Source of the DNA: Lunularia cruciata
Lineage: Eukaryota; Streptophyta; Marchantiopsida; Lunulariales; Lunulariaceae
NCBI GenBank assembly: GCA_948567375.1
Contig: OX419759.1
Coordinates: 22,226,744 to 22,290,743 of the forward strand
Length of the DNA stretch: 64,000 nucleotides
Direction: 5' to 3'
The notes under the pieces are model-generated. The model worked only from the letters and a program-made list of their open reading frames with translations, did not search any database and was not told the DNA's origin. This document shows positions 35,420 through 47,897 of the stretch, in pieces; the stretch's first letter is position 1, and every line of letters begins with the position of its first letter. Position numbers and translations under genes: made by a program.

Positions 35420-35424
35420 TATGA

Positions 35425-38400
35425 TGTGGTACACACATTTTTTGTTTTTTTCAAAATATGGAAGAAAAAGTGTATAGAGAAGTCGGATTGCGCCTTTATG
35501 GCCAACGAAGGCAAAGAAAAGAGTCTTTGGGAGGAAACCTAAGGTAACGTGGCTTCGGCTCATAAGGTGAAGTACTTGGAATTGCCCTGTCAGCATACAA
35601 CCCAAAGTAAGGAGTCTTCGTATCGAGGGTGCTCAACCCGAGGCGAGGATAGTGTAACAATTTAATTTTCCTTTGGGGCGAGAGATTCAAGAAGGGACCA
35701 TTCAAAATAGGCGGTCTTATGCATGAAGGACACTTGACAGTGACAAGAGCATGCAGGAGATTGTGGGAAGGGAAGTAGAATCAAAAACGTGTTGGTGTGT
35801 AGAGGAGAATTTGAGAGAGCTTATCCAGGAATTAGTAGGAAGAATAGTTCCCAGCCTAGAGAGGAAGAGAGAAAGATGGGAGGAAGGAAGAAGAACTCCA
35901 AATTCATAGTGAGAAATCATGTGATTCAGAGGTTAGATGTGATTGTAAGAATTGAAGTCTTGAGCAGACTTTGGATCACATTCTTGGCATGGAACTGGAA
36001 TGTAAGCTTTCCAGGGTTCATGGTTGAGATAATCGAGAGTAGATGTCTTGATGGCCCCGAGGAAGAGGGAAAGAGAGGTAATCCGGCTCGTTGGACGGAG
36101 TCGGATTGGAGGTTAGTACTCGGAAGAGAAGCAGGCGCGGAGCATGGTGCCATATTCTTAGGGAAGGGAGAAGTGGCAGAAGAGACCCAGGAGGTGAGAG
36201 ATGCTTTCTCTTCAAAGCACACAAAGAATGGATAGAAAGTAGAGAGTTATAATGATCCAGTCAAGCAAGGGATCGTGAGTGCTTTAATGGCAATCTTGAA
36301 GCCAAAGAGACCAACTTATGTGATGAAGCACCAAGCAGTGTTCTTCCATAAGATGTTTGTAGGAGAATCGATTAACTGGGTGAAGTGTTTTCATGGGCAA
36401 ACAAGACAGATGGTGTGGAATTTGTGGGATAAATTGCCTCTGCATTACATTGTGTTATTTGTAGCTCATTTCTATCTAGGGCTGAACTTGCTCAATGCGG
36501 CGGAGCACAACAGGATGGTGTCGCATTTCTATCCCGACTTAAGAAAGGATGTTGATGTGGAGGAACAACAATACATTCTTTAGATTAGGAGCAGCGATGA
36601 GTACTACGTGCAAACGAGGAAGAGTATGCAGTTGGACATGAGTACTCTGAAGTCAAAGAAGAGGAGTTGACAAGGAGAAGGAGAAGACATCAAGAAAGTA
36701 AGACCTTGGAAGACTAGAAGAGTAAACCCGAGGAAAGGTATGGTGGTAATTGCATTGTCGGAGGAAGAATTGAAGGGCGAAGCCAAGTGCAAGTCCGAAG
36801 ACTCGGCAAGAGATGAAGAACCTGAGCTCACACTCCAGAGTGGAGACACGAGTAGTGACAACAACAATGGAGGGGAGATGACATTAGTACTCGAGGAAGA
36901 GAAAGCCACAATGGAGATGGAGGAGAAAGGTAACTTGAAGTGGAAGACAAAGTGCCACAGCAAGAAGAGAGGAAAGTTACCATTCAACGAGGAGTTTGTT
37001 CCAGGCAAAATGCAAAGTGTGAAGTGGGGTCAAGTAAGGTAAAAGAAGAGGAGAATGCAAGTTTGGGGAGTGAAGCATCCATTCCTATACAGCGACTGCG
37101 ACTTAGAAGGCGAGTGTCAAGTGAAGAAGAGCTGAAGAAGGAGATCACTCCGCAAGTCGAGGAAACTCCGAGTGAAGGAGTGGAGTACCTGTGGGAGTTT
37201 GTGTGCCCCTTATTGGTAAAGTTAGAACACAAGAAGAAGGAGATGCAATCAAAGTGTCCGGAGGTGAAGACTATGTTGCAAGTGTAAGCCCGATTAGAAG
37301 AAGAGAACTCAAAATTGAAGAAGAGTATAATCCGAGGTGAGGAGAAAAATGGAAGTACTACAAGTAGATGCAGTAGTACATAATCAAATGATTGAGAATT
37401 TGATGAGAGAAGCAAGGAATCGGGAGGAGATGATAGCGCAAAGTGTTATAGCAAGGGAAAGACAAATTGCTGAATATGAAATCTTGAAGTAGCAGTTTGC
37501 TGATACAAGACTAGAAATTATCCATGCTATGGCAAGAGTAGCAGTGAAAGAACAAGAGCTTGATAGGGTGATGGAGAGTGTAGAGGAGAAGAAGCAGCTG
37601 TGACAACAAGATTTGACAGTGCGGTATAGAGAAGAAGAAAGGTTGAGAGAGTTACTTCGCAATCAGGAGGAGAAGATTGTGCAAAAGGAGAAAGAGAAGG
37701 AGGCTAAGAAAGCCGCGTTCAAAGCAGAGTTGGCAATGTACTGAGAAGATTAGCTTGCAGATCAAGAACAGGAAAGGAAAATGAGATTGGAGCCATTAAA
37801 AGAGATCATGATCAGGATGAATGTGATGCTGAGTATAGAGGCTAGTGTGCGCATCAAAGAGATGAGGCTGCACGAGTTGAAGTTGTTGGTGCAGGAGATG
37901 AGGAGGAGACATATGAAGGACAAAGACTTGAATGCTTTGTTGATCAGTCTAAGAACTTGTGTAGATAGGAAGATATTGGAAGTCGAAGACAATATCACAA
38001 TTAGATTAGAAATTGGAGAAATTAGTAAAATTAGAGATCGATAAACTTTAGAAGGATGTCAAAGCAAAACCCAAAGTAGATGAGGTAGGAGTGCAGATGT
38101 CTTTGGAGTTACCATTAGAGACATTAGAGAAGAGTGGGTTGGGAGATAAGGAGTTAGATAGATTACCCACTAGTGGAATTTCAGATCAGGAAAGAGAACT
38201 GTTAGATTTGGTAGAGGAATTAGGAGTTGTGAAACCCGAGAATAGAGTAGTAGTGGGTGAAGTTACTTTGGGATCGGGTTTGAAAGCCAAGGAAGAAGTA
38301 GACATCGGATTGGACTAGTAATAGAATTGAGATTTGAAGAGGCAGATATGAAGAGGAGCATTGTCATTTTGGATCTACAGGTTTATAGAGTTGTTAGGAA

Positions 38401-39112
38401 ATGGTATTTTTGTTAGAATTGTTGATTGTTTCACTATTTAAGAGTGGCATTTGCAGTATTATGTTGTTAAGTACACATAATTTTTGAGAATAGATAAAGC
38501 AAAGTGTTGTGAAGCAGTGCTCATCACTTGAGCTTGATTTTGAGTATCAACTTTGTCTTTTTGTTGATGAGTGTGTGGAGAAATTCTAAGTGCAAGTCAA
38601 TGTGTTTGTTGGATGTTGGATTCCGTAGCCTTGGTCTTCATTCTGTGTGTTTGATCCTGAGTGAAGTGCAATCAAAGCATTGCTTTGATAGATCTAAGAG
38701 GAATTGTAGTGTTGGTAGTATTCTGCATTTGTGAGTGCAGCGTGAAGTTGATGTGAAACAATTTAGATCAAGGAAGTTGTACCTTTAGTGGAGGGGTAGA
38801 ACACAATTTTGAGGCAAAGTCATTTTGTAGTGAAGTGTTGTTTTTAGGAGAGCCTGAATCATCACAATCAAGATTGTTTGGAAAGAATTGAAGGTGTTGT
38901 AATTAAGGAGTGTGAATTTGTGACAAGACTGCAAATCAGTGCTTGTTACTCTCTTTTGGGTGGGGTTTTTATTTGAGAGATTAAAGAAGAACTCAAGAAG
39001 AACTACATGTTATTGTTTGACTTTGTATTTGGACATTTCTGACTTGTATCTCTATGGGAACAAACTTTACTTACCCAATTACCGCAAAAGTGATATTTGT
39101 CGGGTTATCACA
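35425..39112 (+). repeat. Left LTR (copy A) of the giant element, 3,688 bp
   Basis: It starts TGTGGTACACACATTTTTTG and ends GGGTTATCACA, immediately before TGATTTTTGGCGCC. It aligns along its length with 44910-48691 and 48898-52651. A deletion of about 130 bp near 35757, relative to the other two copies, has removed the TATAAAA box and the first codons of the embedded reading frame. Confidence 0.93.
35789..38318 (+). pseudogene. LTR-embedded coiled-coil protein gene, copy A
   Basis: Three main parts. About 35789-36580 is a basic then globular-looking part with FLAWNWNVSFPGFM, WTESDWRLVLGREA, YVMKHQAVFFHKMF and HFYLGLNLLNAAEHN. About 36740-36930 is acidic, Glu/Asp/Ser-rich. About 37080-38040 is a long Glu/Lys/Arg heptad region (LEEENSEL-like, RQIAEYEILK, RVDRKILEVE in sister copies). 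The end is GISDQERELLDLVEE and a stop at 38318. Stops after KHTKNG and at LK-stop-QFAD and MY-stop-ED interrupt it, but the matching codons are open in at least one sister. I do not recognise the family. Confidence 0.75.
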
Positions 39113-39311
39113 TGATTTTTGGCGCCGTTGCCGAGGATACAAATCTTGGAAGTGGAAGAATACAAAGCCAAATTTGAAATTGGGTAGCAAAGCAATATGA
39201 ATGTCTGCATCAAGAGAACAACAAGAAGAGAGAGTTCAAAGATGAGCGTTGTATTGTGAAGAAGACAAACGTCTTAAGATCCAAGCCACTTTTGACGAAA
39301 CCAAATGAGAG
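39113..39311 (+). other. Primer-binding site and leader of the giant element
   Basis: TGGCGCCGTTGCCGAGGA at 39120-39137 begins seven bases after the LTR end. As I recall, this sequence is complementary to the 3' end of a tRNA-Asp and is used by Athila-type elements. The rest of the interval is a decayed gag leader. Confidence 0.85.
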
Positions 39312-41710
39312 GTGTTGGACTTTCAACTCCTTCACAAAGTGCAAGAAGCCCTACGAGAACTTGACCAAAAGAAACACGAAGGCGGTTGGCAAGGCTACTT
39401 TGCATCCCCCTCTTCCAAGAAGAAGAAAGACTTGAGCGGCCAAACATATTCATTATGGCTTAGTACACCGACTTCCCCTAGAGTTGTAAAGGAAATCGCA
39501 TCTCTTGAAAACTTTGTTTGAGAAAAGACAGCACAAACACTGACGGAAGAAGAGTGTCAACATCTTCTACGAACGATTCCTCAATTGTCCCGAAAGAATT
39601 TTGAAGAACACATCAAAGGTGTTGAGCTTGATTCTTCCACACGGATTGAAGTTGACACCCGCAAAGAAGAATTGTCGAAGAAGACACTTCCTTGAATTTG
39701 ACAAATTGGAACCCCTGGGCTATCAACACGGCGTCAGTTCCAGCCAGGTCCTTGGTTCTGTCGAGTTCAAACTTATCCTAGTTGATCCAATCAAATTGAA
39801 CAATGACTTTGCTACTTGTCATCCGACATGCATATCAAAAGTATAAGGGGATAGAACAAGACAAAGACCCCAATGAATTCATCAAAGAATTCGAAGTCAT
39901 CTCCTTTGCTAACAAGGAGCATGACTTGGCGGATCGATTGTGCATTTTCCTAAGTCTTCTCCGAAAGAAAGCTCGGAGCTGGTACACCCATGTAACCAAA
40001 AAGGGGTTCGTACTGGCGGATTGGGCGGACTTGAGAAAAAATTTCCTGGAACAATTCTGGGAAGTTGATTACAACACGAGTGTCTTTGCGGCACTTAATG
40101 ATTTAGACCGAGGCAAGAAGGAGAAGTTGAGAGACTACTCTGAGAGGTTCAAGGCGCTCTTGAACTGAGTCTCGAAGCAATCGGGTGTGGTGGGTTACTC
40201 CGATGCGCAAGCCATTACCAAGTTCATGAGAGGACTTTCACCAGAGATTTGGATCTTTGCAAGGGAGAGGAACGTAACTTCCCTTGACAAGGTACTCAAA
40301 CATGTCACCTGCTAAGAGGCGGCTCACTCTCATTCTGCCGGCAATCAAAAAAATCGGGAGAAGAAAGGCAAGAAGCCTAGAAGGAGAGCTTCTCGCAATA
40401 CATCCTCTTCTTTGGAGGAATCCTCCACGTCTTCAAGCTCTTCTTTGGAATCCAAAGAAGAATCAAAGCCAAGACAAGTACAAAGACGTGGGAGTAAGAG
40501 ACCAGTGACTCCCCCAGCAAAGAGTGTACATAAGGTGGATACTAAGCTGGATACCCTCATCAAGGAGTTTTTGGATTTTAAGATCCAGATGATTGGGGCT
40601 AAGGATAGAAGGAAGCCCCCCGCATTTGGCAGATCCAATGTATGGTGCACCACATGTGGCAAGTCAGGCCATGCAAACACGGAATGCAATACTCATAATG
40701 CATTCCCGGTGCAGCAGATTGATTGGGTTTTGGGATGGAACCAGGAAGAGGAAGAAGAGGCGGTGTACCAAATACAAGAAGTACAGCCTCAAGCAAGCAC
40801 ATCGTATCAAGGTCCAAGGTACTGACCAAGGGAGTATAACCCCAATGCTCCTCCATGAAGACCACCAATGAGCAACCAAAATTGACCTCAAAATGTTGCA
40901 CCCAGTGCATGTTACAATTGTGGCTTGATGGGACATTGGCCTCCAAATTGTCCGGAGCCAAGAAGGAAAATTGGGTACGTTCTCCTGTGCAAAAATCACA
41001 AAGGATTGGGCCATACGGGCAACCAATGCCCTCACCCACCAAACCCAAAGCCGCCTGTAAAGTATGTACAGACCCCGGCTGAGCATGCAACACTTCAGGC
41101 AAAGGGTGATACCATTGTAAATTGTATAACACTTGAGGAGGAGAGACCTCAAGAAGGGAGTCCGGCCTTGGAAGGAGAATGGCCGGAGCTTGAAATTTTG
41201 AAAGTTGAGACATGCACAAGTAAGAAGAAGCGTGATCCCGAAGAGCTGAGTACAACCTCGTCTTCTTCCAGAAAGGCAAAGAAACTACGCCCAAAGGCAA
41301 TCCTTTCTGCCAAGGAGGAAAAGATCCTCGCTAAAGCCAAAGCTAAAGCCTTGCAAAAAGAACTCAAGAGAGCGATACTCAGAACTTGGGAAATGAGTTT
41401 GGAGGAGGAGAGGAGGACGAAGTCTCTAGTTTTTCCGATGTACATCCGATCCAAAGTAAAGGGTTTGATCCAAGCCAAGGTGGGCCAACCTAAGGAACCT
41501 TGGTTCAAGACCACTAGCAATACAGTCACCATTTTGAAGCGTCCCAAAGTCAAAATTGAACATGGAGAGACTTCAAACCCGAAGTCAAAGGCAAAGACGA
41601 TCAAATTGGGAGGAGTACTCCATTACAACATTGTAGCAAATTTGGCAGCCACAAATGACAACGTCACATTTAAGCAATTGTGGGAAGACAACAAGCTATA
41701 CAAGAGGTAG
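39312..41710 (+). pseudogene. Gag of the giant element
   Basis: The gag capsid domain is at about 39803-40168: FIKEFEVISFANKEHDLADR, FLSLLRKKARSWYTHV and KKEKLRDYSERFKAL. A zinc knuckle, CTTCGKSGHANTECN, is at 40646-40687, a second, CYNCGLMGHWPPNCP, at 40910-40951, and a variant CKNHKGLGHTGNQC near 40988. The 40925-41710 frame continues with a Lys/Glu/Ser-rich tail. Several frame changes and stops break it (near 39522, 40168, 40825). Confidence 0.85.
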
Positions 41711-42442
41711 CTGAATTTGGCCCTCAAGAAAGTAAGGTCGATGTCAAAGAAAGACCTACCCGCTATATATTGTATTGAGTAGGAAGATCTGGGATCTCCC
41801 GAGGTCTACGTGGAGATTGCAGGGTGCATGATCACATTGATACCCATTGATTCAGGTTCCAATGTGAATGTCATGACCAAAGATACTACAAATTGACTAG
41901 GGTATAATACGTTTGAGTCAACACCCCAAGTCTTGAAATTTGCAGACCAAACCAGGAGACTGCCCTTGGGCATGCTGTCAAACATTACCACAATCATTAG
42001 AGGAGTACCCTTCAAGTTGAACTACATTGTGTTGCGACCAGTGACCAAGTCTGGTTACACTCTGTTGATTGGAAGACCTTGGTTGTACAATGCCCAAGTT
42101 GTGGTTGATTGGCACCAACAGAAGCTCCGATTCAAGGACATTTCGTCCAAAGAACAGAAGCTGGTGACTGTGAGTTGGACAAAGGTTCCCCATCTTGGGG
42201 AAACTAGTTCCTCAGAAGATGAGGATGAATCCGAAGACTCATCATCTTTGTCCTTAGATGAATCCAAAGACAAAGTCCAAGTAAATTACTTGGAATGCTA
42301 TGAGGTGGATGTTGAAGACGAAGATCCATATGACCTCACCTTGGGTGAACCTGACTTGGAGGAAGGAGGTTTGATGGTAGCTCCCCTCGGGTTAAGCCAA
42401 GTAAGCCATGTTGAAGGAGTCATCAACCCTGATGACTGTTAA
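41711..42442 (+). pseudogene. Aspartic protease region of the giant element
   Basis: IPIDSGSNVNVM with the DSG triad encoded at 41849-41857 is followed by LNYIVLRPVTKSGYTLLIGR and PWLYNAQVVVDWHQQKLRF, the usual LLGRPWL block of gypsy proteases. A stop lies between the triad and the rest, near 41897. The remaining frame, 41933-42442, ends in an acidic Ser/Asp/Glu-rich linker. Confidence 0.85.
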
Positions 42443-42565
42443 GATGTTGTTTTGACTGAAGGAAAATTTTAAATTTTTTTGAAGACAGTCACTTTGGAGG
42501 AGTTGGCAGGATACACTACTCTGTTTATAGAATTCCAGGATGTATTTGCCTAGTCTATCAATCAA

Positions 42566-43865
42566 ATGTCGGGTATTCCACTAGAATATGGAGAGCATTG
42601 GATTGATCTGGTTGAAGGTGCAATTCTGGTTTGGCAAAGACAATACTGTTTGAACCCAAAGTACTCCCTTTTGGTGAAAGACAAAATCGACAAGCACTTA
42701 GGGACTGGAATCATCTTCCTTGTCTTAAGTAATGAGTGGGTCTCCCCCATTGTCATTGTCCCAAAGAAGAAAATAGGGAAGATCCGAGTGTGCCAAGACT
42801 TCCGTAAGTTGAATGCAGTCACAAGGAAGGATCATCATCCCTTGCCTTTCACCGATACAATTCTGGACCAAGTAGCTAGTCACCCTTGTTATAGTTTTCT
42901 CGATGGATTCTCAATGTACAATCAAGTATCCATCCAAGAAGAGGACAAGGATAAAACCACATCCACGACTGATTGTGGCACTTTTGCTTACAATCAAATG
43001 CCCTTTGGGTTGTGTAATGCTCCCACTACTTTCCGGCGGATGATGAATTCAATCTTCAAGGATTTCCTATGCAAATTTATGGAAGTGTTCATTGATGATT
43101 TTTTTGTGTTTGGGCAAAGAGATGTACATTTGGATTACCTTCACCAAACTTTTGAAAGGTGTCATTTTTCCGGGTTGTCACATGATTTTTGGCGCCGCTG
43201 CCGGTTTGTCATTACACCCAGAGAAATGCTTCTTTGCAATGAAGGAGGGAATTCTTCTGGGGCATCGGGTGTCAAGCCGAGGTATTGAAGTTGATGTTGA
43301 GAAGGTTAAAGTAATCTTAGCTTTGGAATCCCCAAAGAACATCAGGGAGCTGAGAGCTTTCCTGGGACATGTTGGATACTACAGACGCTTTGTTTCAAAC
43401 TATGCGTTGCTTGCTGCATCCCTTACAAAGCTTTTGAAGAAATCCAAAGACTACCTGTGGGAAGCAAATCAAGAAGAAGCTTTCAAGGTGTTGAAGAAGA
43501 AACTGGTGGAAGCACCAAGTATGAGGGCCCCAAATTGGGACATCCCTTTTCATGTATATGTAGACACTTTGTCCATGGCCATCGGAGTGGTCTTAAGTCA
43601 GAAGGACAAAAAGAAGAAGGACTACCTGGTGTATTATGCCAGCCAACAACTTTCAGTTTTTGAAAAGAACTATTCCACAACTGAAAGAGAAGCACTCGAA
43701 ATGGTGTATGCCTGCAAGAAATTTCACTACTACCTGCTGGGATACAAGTTTTTCTTCTATGTTGACCATTACGCATTGCAACATTTGGTCAAGAAGGCAG
43801 ATTTGTCCAAGCAAATTACAAGATGGAATTGTTGTTACAAGAATTCACATATACTGTACAAGTAA
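42566..43865 (+). pseudogene. Reverse transcriptase and RNase H of the giant element
   Basis: The frame 42566-43173 contains WVSPIVIVPKKKIGKIRVCQ, CYSFLDGFSMYNQV, MPFGLCNAPTTF and EVFIDDFFVFG, with the Asp pair at 43094-43099. The downstream frame, to 43865, has LSLHPEKCFFAMKEGILLGH, ELRAFLGHVGYYRRF and RNase H segments FHVYVDTLSMAIGVVLSQ and TEREALEMVYACKKFHYYLL. The two frames are offset by a 31-bp foreign insertion at 43174-43204. Confidence 0.9.
43174..43204 (+). other. 31-bp LTR-end/primer-site fragment inserted in reverse transcriptase
   Basis: The inserted bases reproduce the last bases of an LTR (GTTGTCACA), the spacer TGATTTT and the primer-binding site TGGCGCCGCTGCCGG. CCGG occurs on both sides (43170-43173 and 43201-43204). 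Removing 31 bp restores the frame between FERCHFSG and LSLHPEKC. It matches the end of LTR copies B and C better than copy A (GTTGTCACA versus GTTATCACA). Confidence 0.88.
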
Positions 43866-44904
43866 GGAAGGGAGCTTTGCATTCAAACACGGACTTCCTG
43901 TCCAGGTTAGAAACTCAAGACCAGGAGTGGGAAATTGACGATCGGTTCATGGAGTCATACAAAGTCGGAGATTTAATTGAGTCTTTACACTCCAAAGCAT
44001 CGGGATGACACTATGCTCTAAAGAATAGTGTAAAGAAGATTCTTTCCTTGGGGTATTGGTGGCCTACAATGTACAAAGATACGCATGCTCATATCCAAAG
44101 CTATGATACTTGTCAGAGAACGGGGAAGCCGACGGCTACTTCTCAATGGCCTTTGAGACCAATTTTGCCATTGGTCCCATTTGAGAAATGGGGAATTGAT
44201 TTTGTGGGTCCCATTCAACCAATGATCCAAGTCATAAGGAAGAGATACATTTTGGTTTGCACTGACTATGCTACCAAGATGGTCGAAGCTAAACAACTTG
44301 CAGAGATGATGCCAAAACTGTGGCGGAATTTTTCTTTTGAAACATCATCTCCCATTATTAGTGTCCTTTGGAATTGGTCAGTGACAGAGGGACACATTTT
44401 TTGAACTTTGTGATGGAAGCGTTAGCCAAGTACTTGCAGATTAAACATCAAAAGATGACTCCTTATAACCCAAAAGCAAATAGTTTAACAGAAAAGGCAA
44501 ATGAGTTACTTTGCAAAATTTTGAATAAGGTGACTGTCAATTATGCCTATGATTGGGATACAAAATTACCAGCTGTGTTGTGGGCATATAGAACGACATA
44601 AAAGTTTACAACCAAACAAACTCCATACTTCTTGACATACGGCTTGCATCCCATACTACCAGTTGAATTTGAAGTACCAACATATCGGATTCTTTGCAAA
44701 GAACGATTGTCAGAGGAAGAAAGCCAGGATCTTCGGATCCATCAACTAATGTGGTTAGAAGAGAAAAGAGATGATGCAATGCAAACCATGAAAGAAGTAC
44801 AAGAGCAAAGGAAATTCATGCACGATAAGCATATCAAGCCTGTGGTTGTGCACGAAGGAGATTTGGTTTTGTTATACAACAATCACCAAATATTTTTCCT
44901 AGGC
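43866..44904 (+). pseudogene. Integrase of the giant element, N-terminal and core
   Basis: The plus strand has a zinc segment (ILSLGYWWPTMYKDTHAHIQ, YDTCQRTGKP), then the core: WGIDFVGPIQPM (Asp at 44198-44200), LVSDRGTHFLNFVMEAL (Asp at 44383-44385) and NPKANSLTEKANELL (Glu at 44491-44493). The C-terminal part HEGDLVLLYNNHQIFFLGKF runs up to the solo LTR at 44910 and resumes at 48697. Stops lie near 44006, 44402 and 44600. Confidence 0.87.
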
Positions 44905-45294
44905 AAGTTTGTGGTACCCACATTTTTTGTTCTTTTCAAAATAGAGAAGAAGAAGTGTATAGAGAAGTTGGATTGCGCTTGTATGGCCAAAGAAGGCAAA
45001 GAAAAGAGTCTTCGGGATGAGACCCGAAGTAAAGTGACTTTGGGTCATAAGGCGAAGTACTTAGAAATGCCCTGTTAGCATACAACCCGAAGTAAGGAGT
45101 CTTCGTATTGGAGGAGCTCAACCTGAAGCAAAGTCTGTCTAACAACCTTTTGTTGGGGCGAGAAATTCAAGAGAGGACCATTCAAAAATGGCGGCCCATA
45201 CACACGAAGTACAATTAACAATGATAGGTGCATGCAGGAGGTGTGATTTCTTGGTAGAAACTCAAATTGAAGAGAGACAAAGAAAGCACAACTC

Positions 45295-45301
45295 TATAAA
45301 A
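45295..45301 (+). promoter_or_regulatory. Putative LTR TATA box, copy B
   Basis: CTCTATAAAAATTG lies about 385 bp into the LTR. The same motif is at 49280-49286 in copy C and is deleted in copy A. It lies only about 27 bp before the first ATG of the embedded reading frame (45322), so a transcript started by it would begin at or close to that codon. Confidence 0.5.
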
Positions 45302-45321
45302 ATTGAGCTTGCGATGAAGCA

Positions 45322-47897
45322 ATGTCAAGCAATTTTCCTTTGCCATTGAGAAGTCGTCCTGTAGGTGATCATGGGAAGGGAAATAAAGTGGAAGACGCGC
45401 TAGTGTGTAAGGGAGAAGTCACAAGAGTGAAACCAAGAGACAGTGAGAAAGCAAGAGAGATGGGAGGAGGAAAGAACAACTCCAAATTCGCAGTGAGGAA
45501 TCATGCAATTTAGAGGTTAGATGTAATCGCAAGAATCAAAGTCTTGAGCCAACTTCGGATTACATTCTTGGCATGGAACTGGAATGTTAGTTTTCCAAGT
45601 TTCATGACTGAGATCATCGAGAGCAAGTGTCTTGATGGACCCGAAGAAGAAGGGAAGAGAGGAAATTTGGCTTACTGGACAGAGTCGGATTGGAATTAGT
45701 ACTCGGGAAGGAAGTAGGCACGGAGCAGGGTGCCACATTCTTGGGGAAGGGAGAGATAGCCGAAGAAACCTAAGAAGTGAGAGATGCATTCTTGTCAAAG
45801 CGGACAAAGAATAGGTACAAAGTCGAGAGCTATAAAGATCCTATCAAGAGGGGAATTGTGAGTGCTCTGATGGCAATCTTGAACCCGGAGAGAACAACCT
45901 ATGTGATGAAACACCAAGCGGTGTTCTTTCACAAATTTTTTGCAAGAGAACCAATCAATTGAGCGAGGTGTTTCCATGGAAGAACGTGACAAATGGTGTG
46001 GAATCTGCAGGATAAATCACCTCTACATTACATTGTGCCGTTTGCAGCCCATTTCTACTTTGGGTTGAATTTGCTGAACTCGGCGGAGTGAACTTGGATT
46101 GTGTTGCATTTCCATCCCGATTTAAGAAGGGAGGTTGATGTAGAGGAGCAGCAATACATCTTACAAATCAGAAGCACCAACGAGTACTACAAGAAGACGG
46201 GGGAGAATGTGGATATAGAAGTAAGTACTCCAAAATCAAAGAAGAGAAGTTGGTAGGGCAAAGCCAAAGACAAGATGAAACCTCAGAAGACCAGAAGAGG
46301 AAACCCAAGGTGAGGCATGGTGGTGATCAAGTCAAAAGATGAAGACTCAAAAGGTGAAGCCGAGTGCAAGTCCGAAGACTCGGAACGCGAGGAGGAGCCC
46401 GAGCTAATGCTACAAAGTGGAGATACGAGTAGTGACAGCGATGAAGGTGGAGAAATGATGTCGGTGCCAGCTACTATAGAGGAAGAAGAAGAAGTGCAGG
46501 CAAAGACCAAGGCCAAGGACAACACAAAGTTGGAGGATGAGATACCCAAGGCCGAAGAGAAGAAGATTGCAGTTTAGAGGGGAGTTTGCTCGAGACGCAA
46601 GGTGAAGTGTGATGCAGGTCCGAGTAAAGTAAAAGAAGAAATGAACAAAAGCTTGGGAAGCGAGGCGTCAGTTCCAATACAAAGACTGCAGAGAAGAAGG
46701 CGAGTATCAGATGAACAAAAAGTGCAAAGGGAAGTTGCTATGCAAGAGGAGGTAGTAGCGAGCGATGGAGTAGAGTACCTGTGGGAGGTTGTGTGTCCAC
46801 TACTGATGAAATTGGAGCACAAGAAGAAGGAAATGCAGTCAACTTGTCCAGAAGTGAAGACTGTGTTGCAGGTTTTAGCGCGATTAGAAGAAGAGAACTC
46901 GGAGTTGAAGAAACTCATAACCCGAGGTGAGGAGGAAAGTGAAGTACTACGAGCGGAGGCAGTAGTGAAGACTCAGGTAATTGAAGACCTGAAGAGAGAA
47001 GTGAGATATCAAGAAGAGCTTGTTAAGAATAGTGACATAGCAAGGGAAAGGCAAGTAGCAGAATATGAGATCTTGAAGCAGCAGTTTGCTGATTCAAGAG
47101 TGGAACTTATCCATGCTATGGCGAGAGTAGCAGCAAAGGATCAAGAGCTCGATAGGGTGACGGAGAGTATAGAAGAGAAGAAGCAACTCTGGTAAAGAGA
47201 GTTAGCAACACGATATAGGGAAGAAGAAAGATTACGAGAGTTACTTCGTAATCAAGAGGAGAAGATTGTACAAAAGGAGAAGGAGAAGGAAACGGTGAAA
47301 GCCAAGTTCAAAGCAGAGTTGGCGATGTACATGGAGGATTGGCTTGCAGATCAAGAGCAAGAAAGAAAAATGCAATTGGAGCCATTGAAGGAAATTGTCC
47401 TCAGGATGAATGCGATGTTGAGTACAGAGGCCAGTGTTCAAATTGAAGAGACAAGGCTGCACAAGTTGAAATTGTTGGTGTAGGAGACAAGGCGAAGACA
47501 GGCAAAAGATACTGATTTGAATGCACTGCTGATAAGTCTCAGGACTCGTGTAGATAGGAAGATATTAGAGGTAGAAGATAATATTGCGATTAGATTAGAC
47601 TTAGTAAAGTTGGAGATAGAAAAACTTTGGAAGGATGTTAGAGCCAAACCCAAAGTAGATAACATAGGAGTACAAATGTGTTCGGAGTTACCATCGGAGA
47701 CATTGGATAAGAGTGGGTCGAGAGATGAAGGTTTAGAAGGGTTACCCACTAGTGGAATTTCAGATCAAGAAAGAGAATTGCTGGATCTGGTAGAAGAAGT
47801 AGAAGATATGAAACCCAAGGATAGAGTAGTAGGAAGTAAATTTACTTTGGGTTTGGGTTTGAAAGCCGATGACAAAGTAGACATCGGATTGGATTAA
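45322..47897 (+). pseudogene. LTR-embedded coiled-coil protein gene, copy B
   Basis: The most complete copy, about 858 codons from MSSNFPLPLRSRP to the stop at 47897. It has the same three-part layout as copy A: basic/globular N-terminal third, acidic Ser/Glu stretch (about 46317-46575), then a heptad-rich region (about 46800-47640) and the GISDQERELLDLVEE tail. Private stops lie near 45511 (after RNHAI), 45960, 46575, 47193 (KKQLW then stop) and 47480 (LKLLV then stop). The sister copies are open at most of these. There is no zinc knuckle, protease or polymerase motif, so it is not an ordinary gag. Family not recognised. Confidence 0.75.

Noticed and set aside
35789-38318. Calling the LTR-embedded frame the gag gene of the giant element
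   Set aside because: A separate gag with capsid segment and zinc knuckles lies after the primer-binding site, and this frame occurs inside all three LTR copies, including the solo one.
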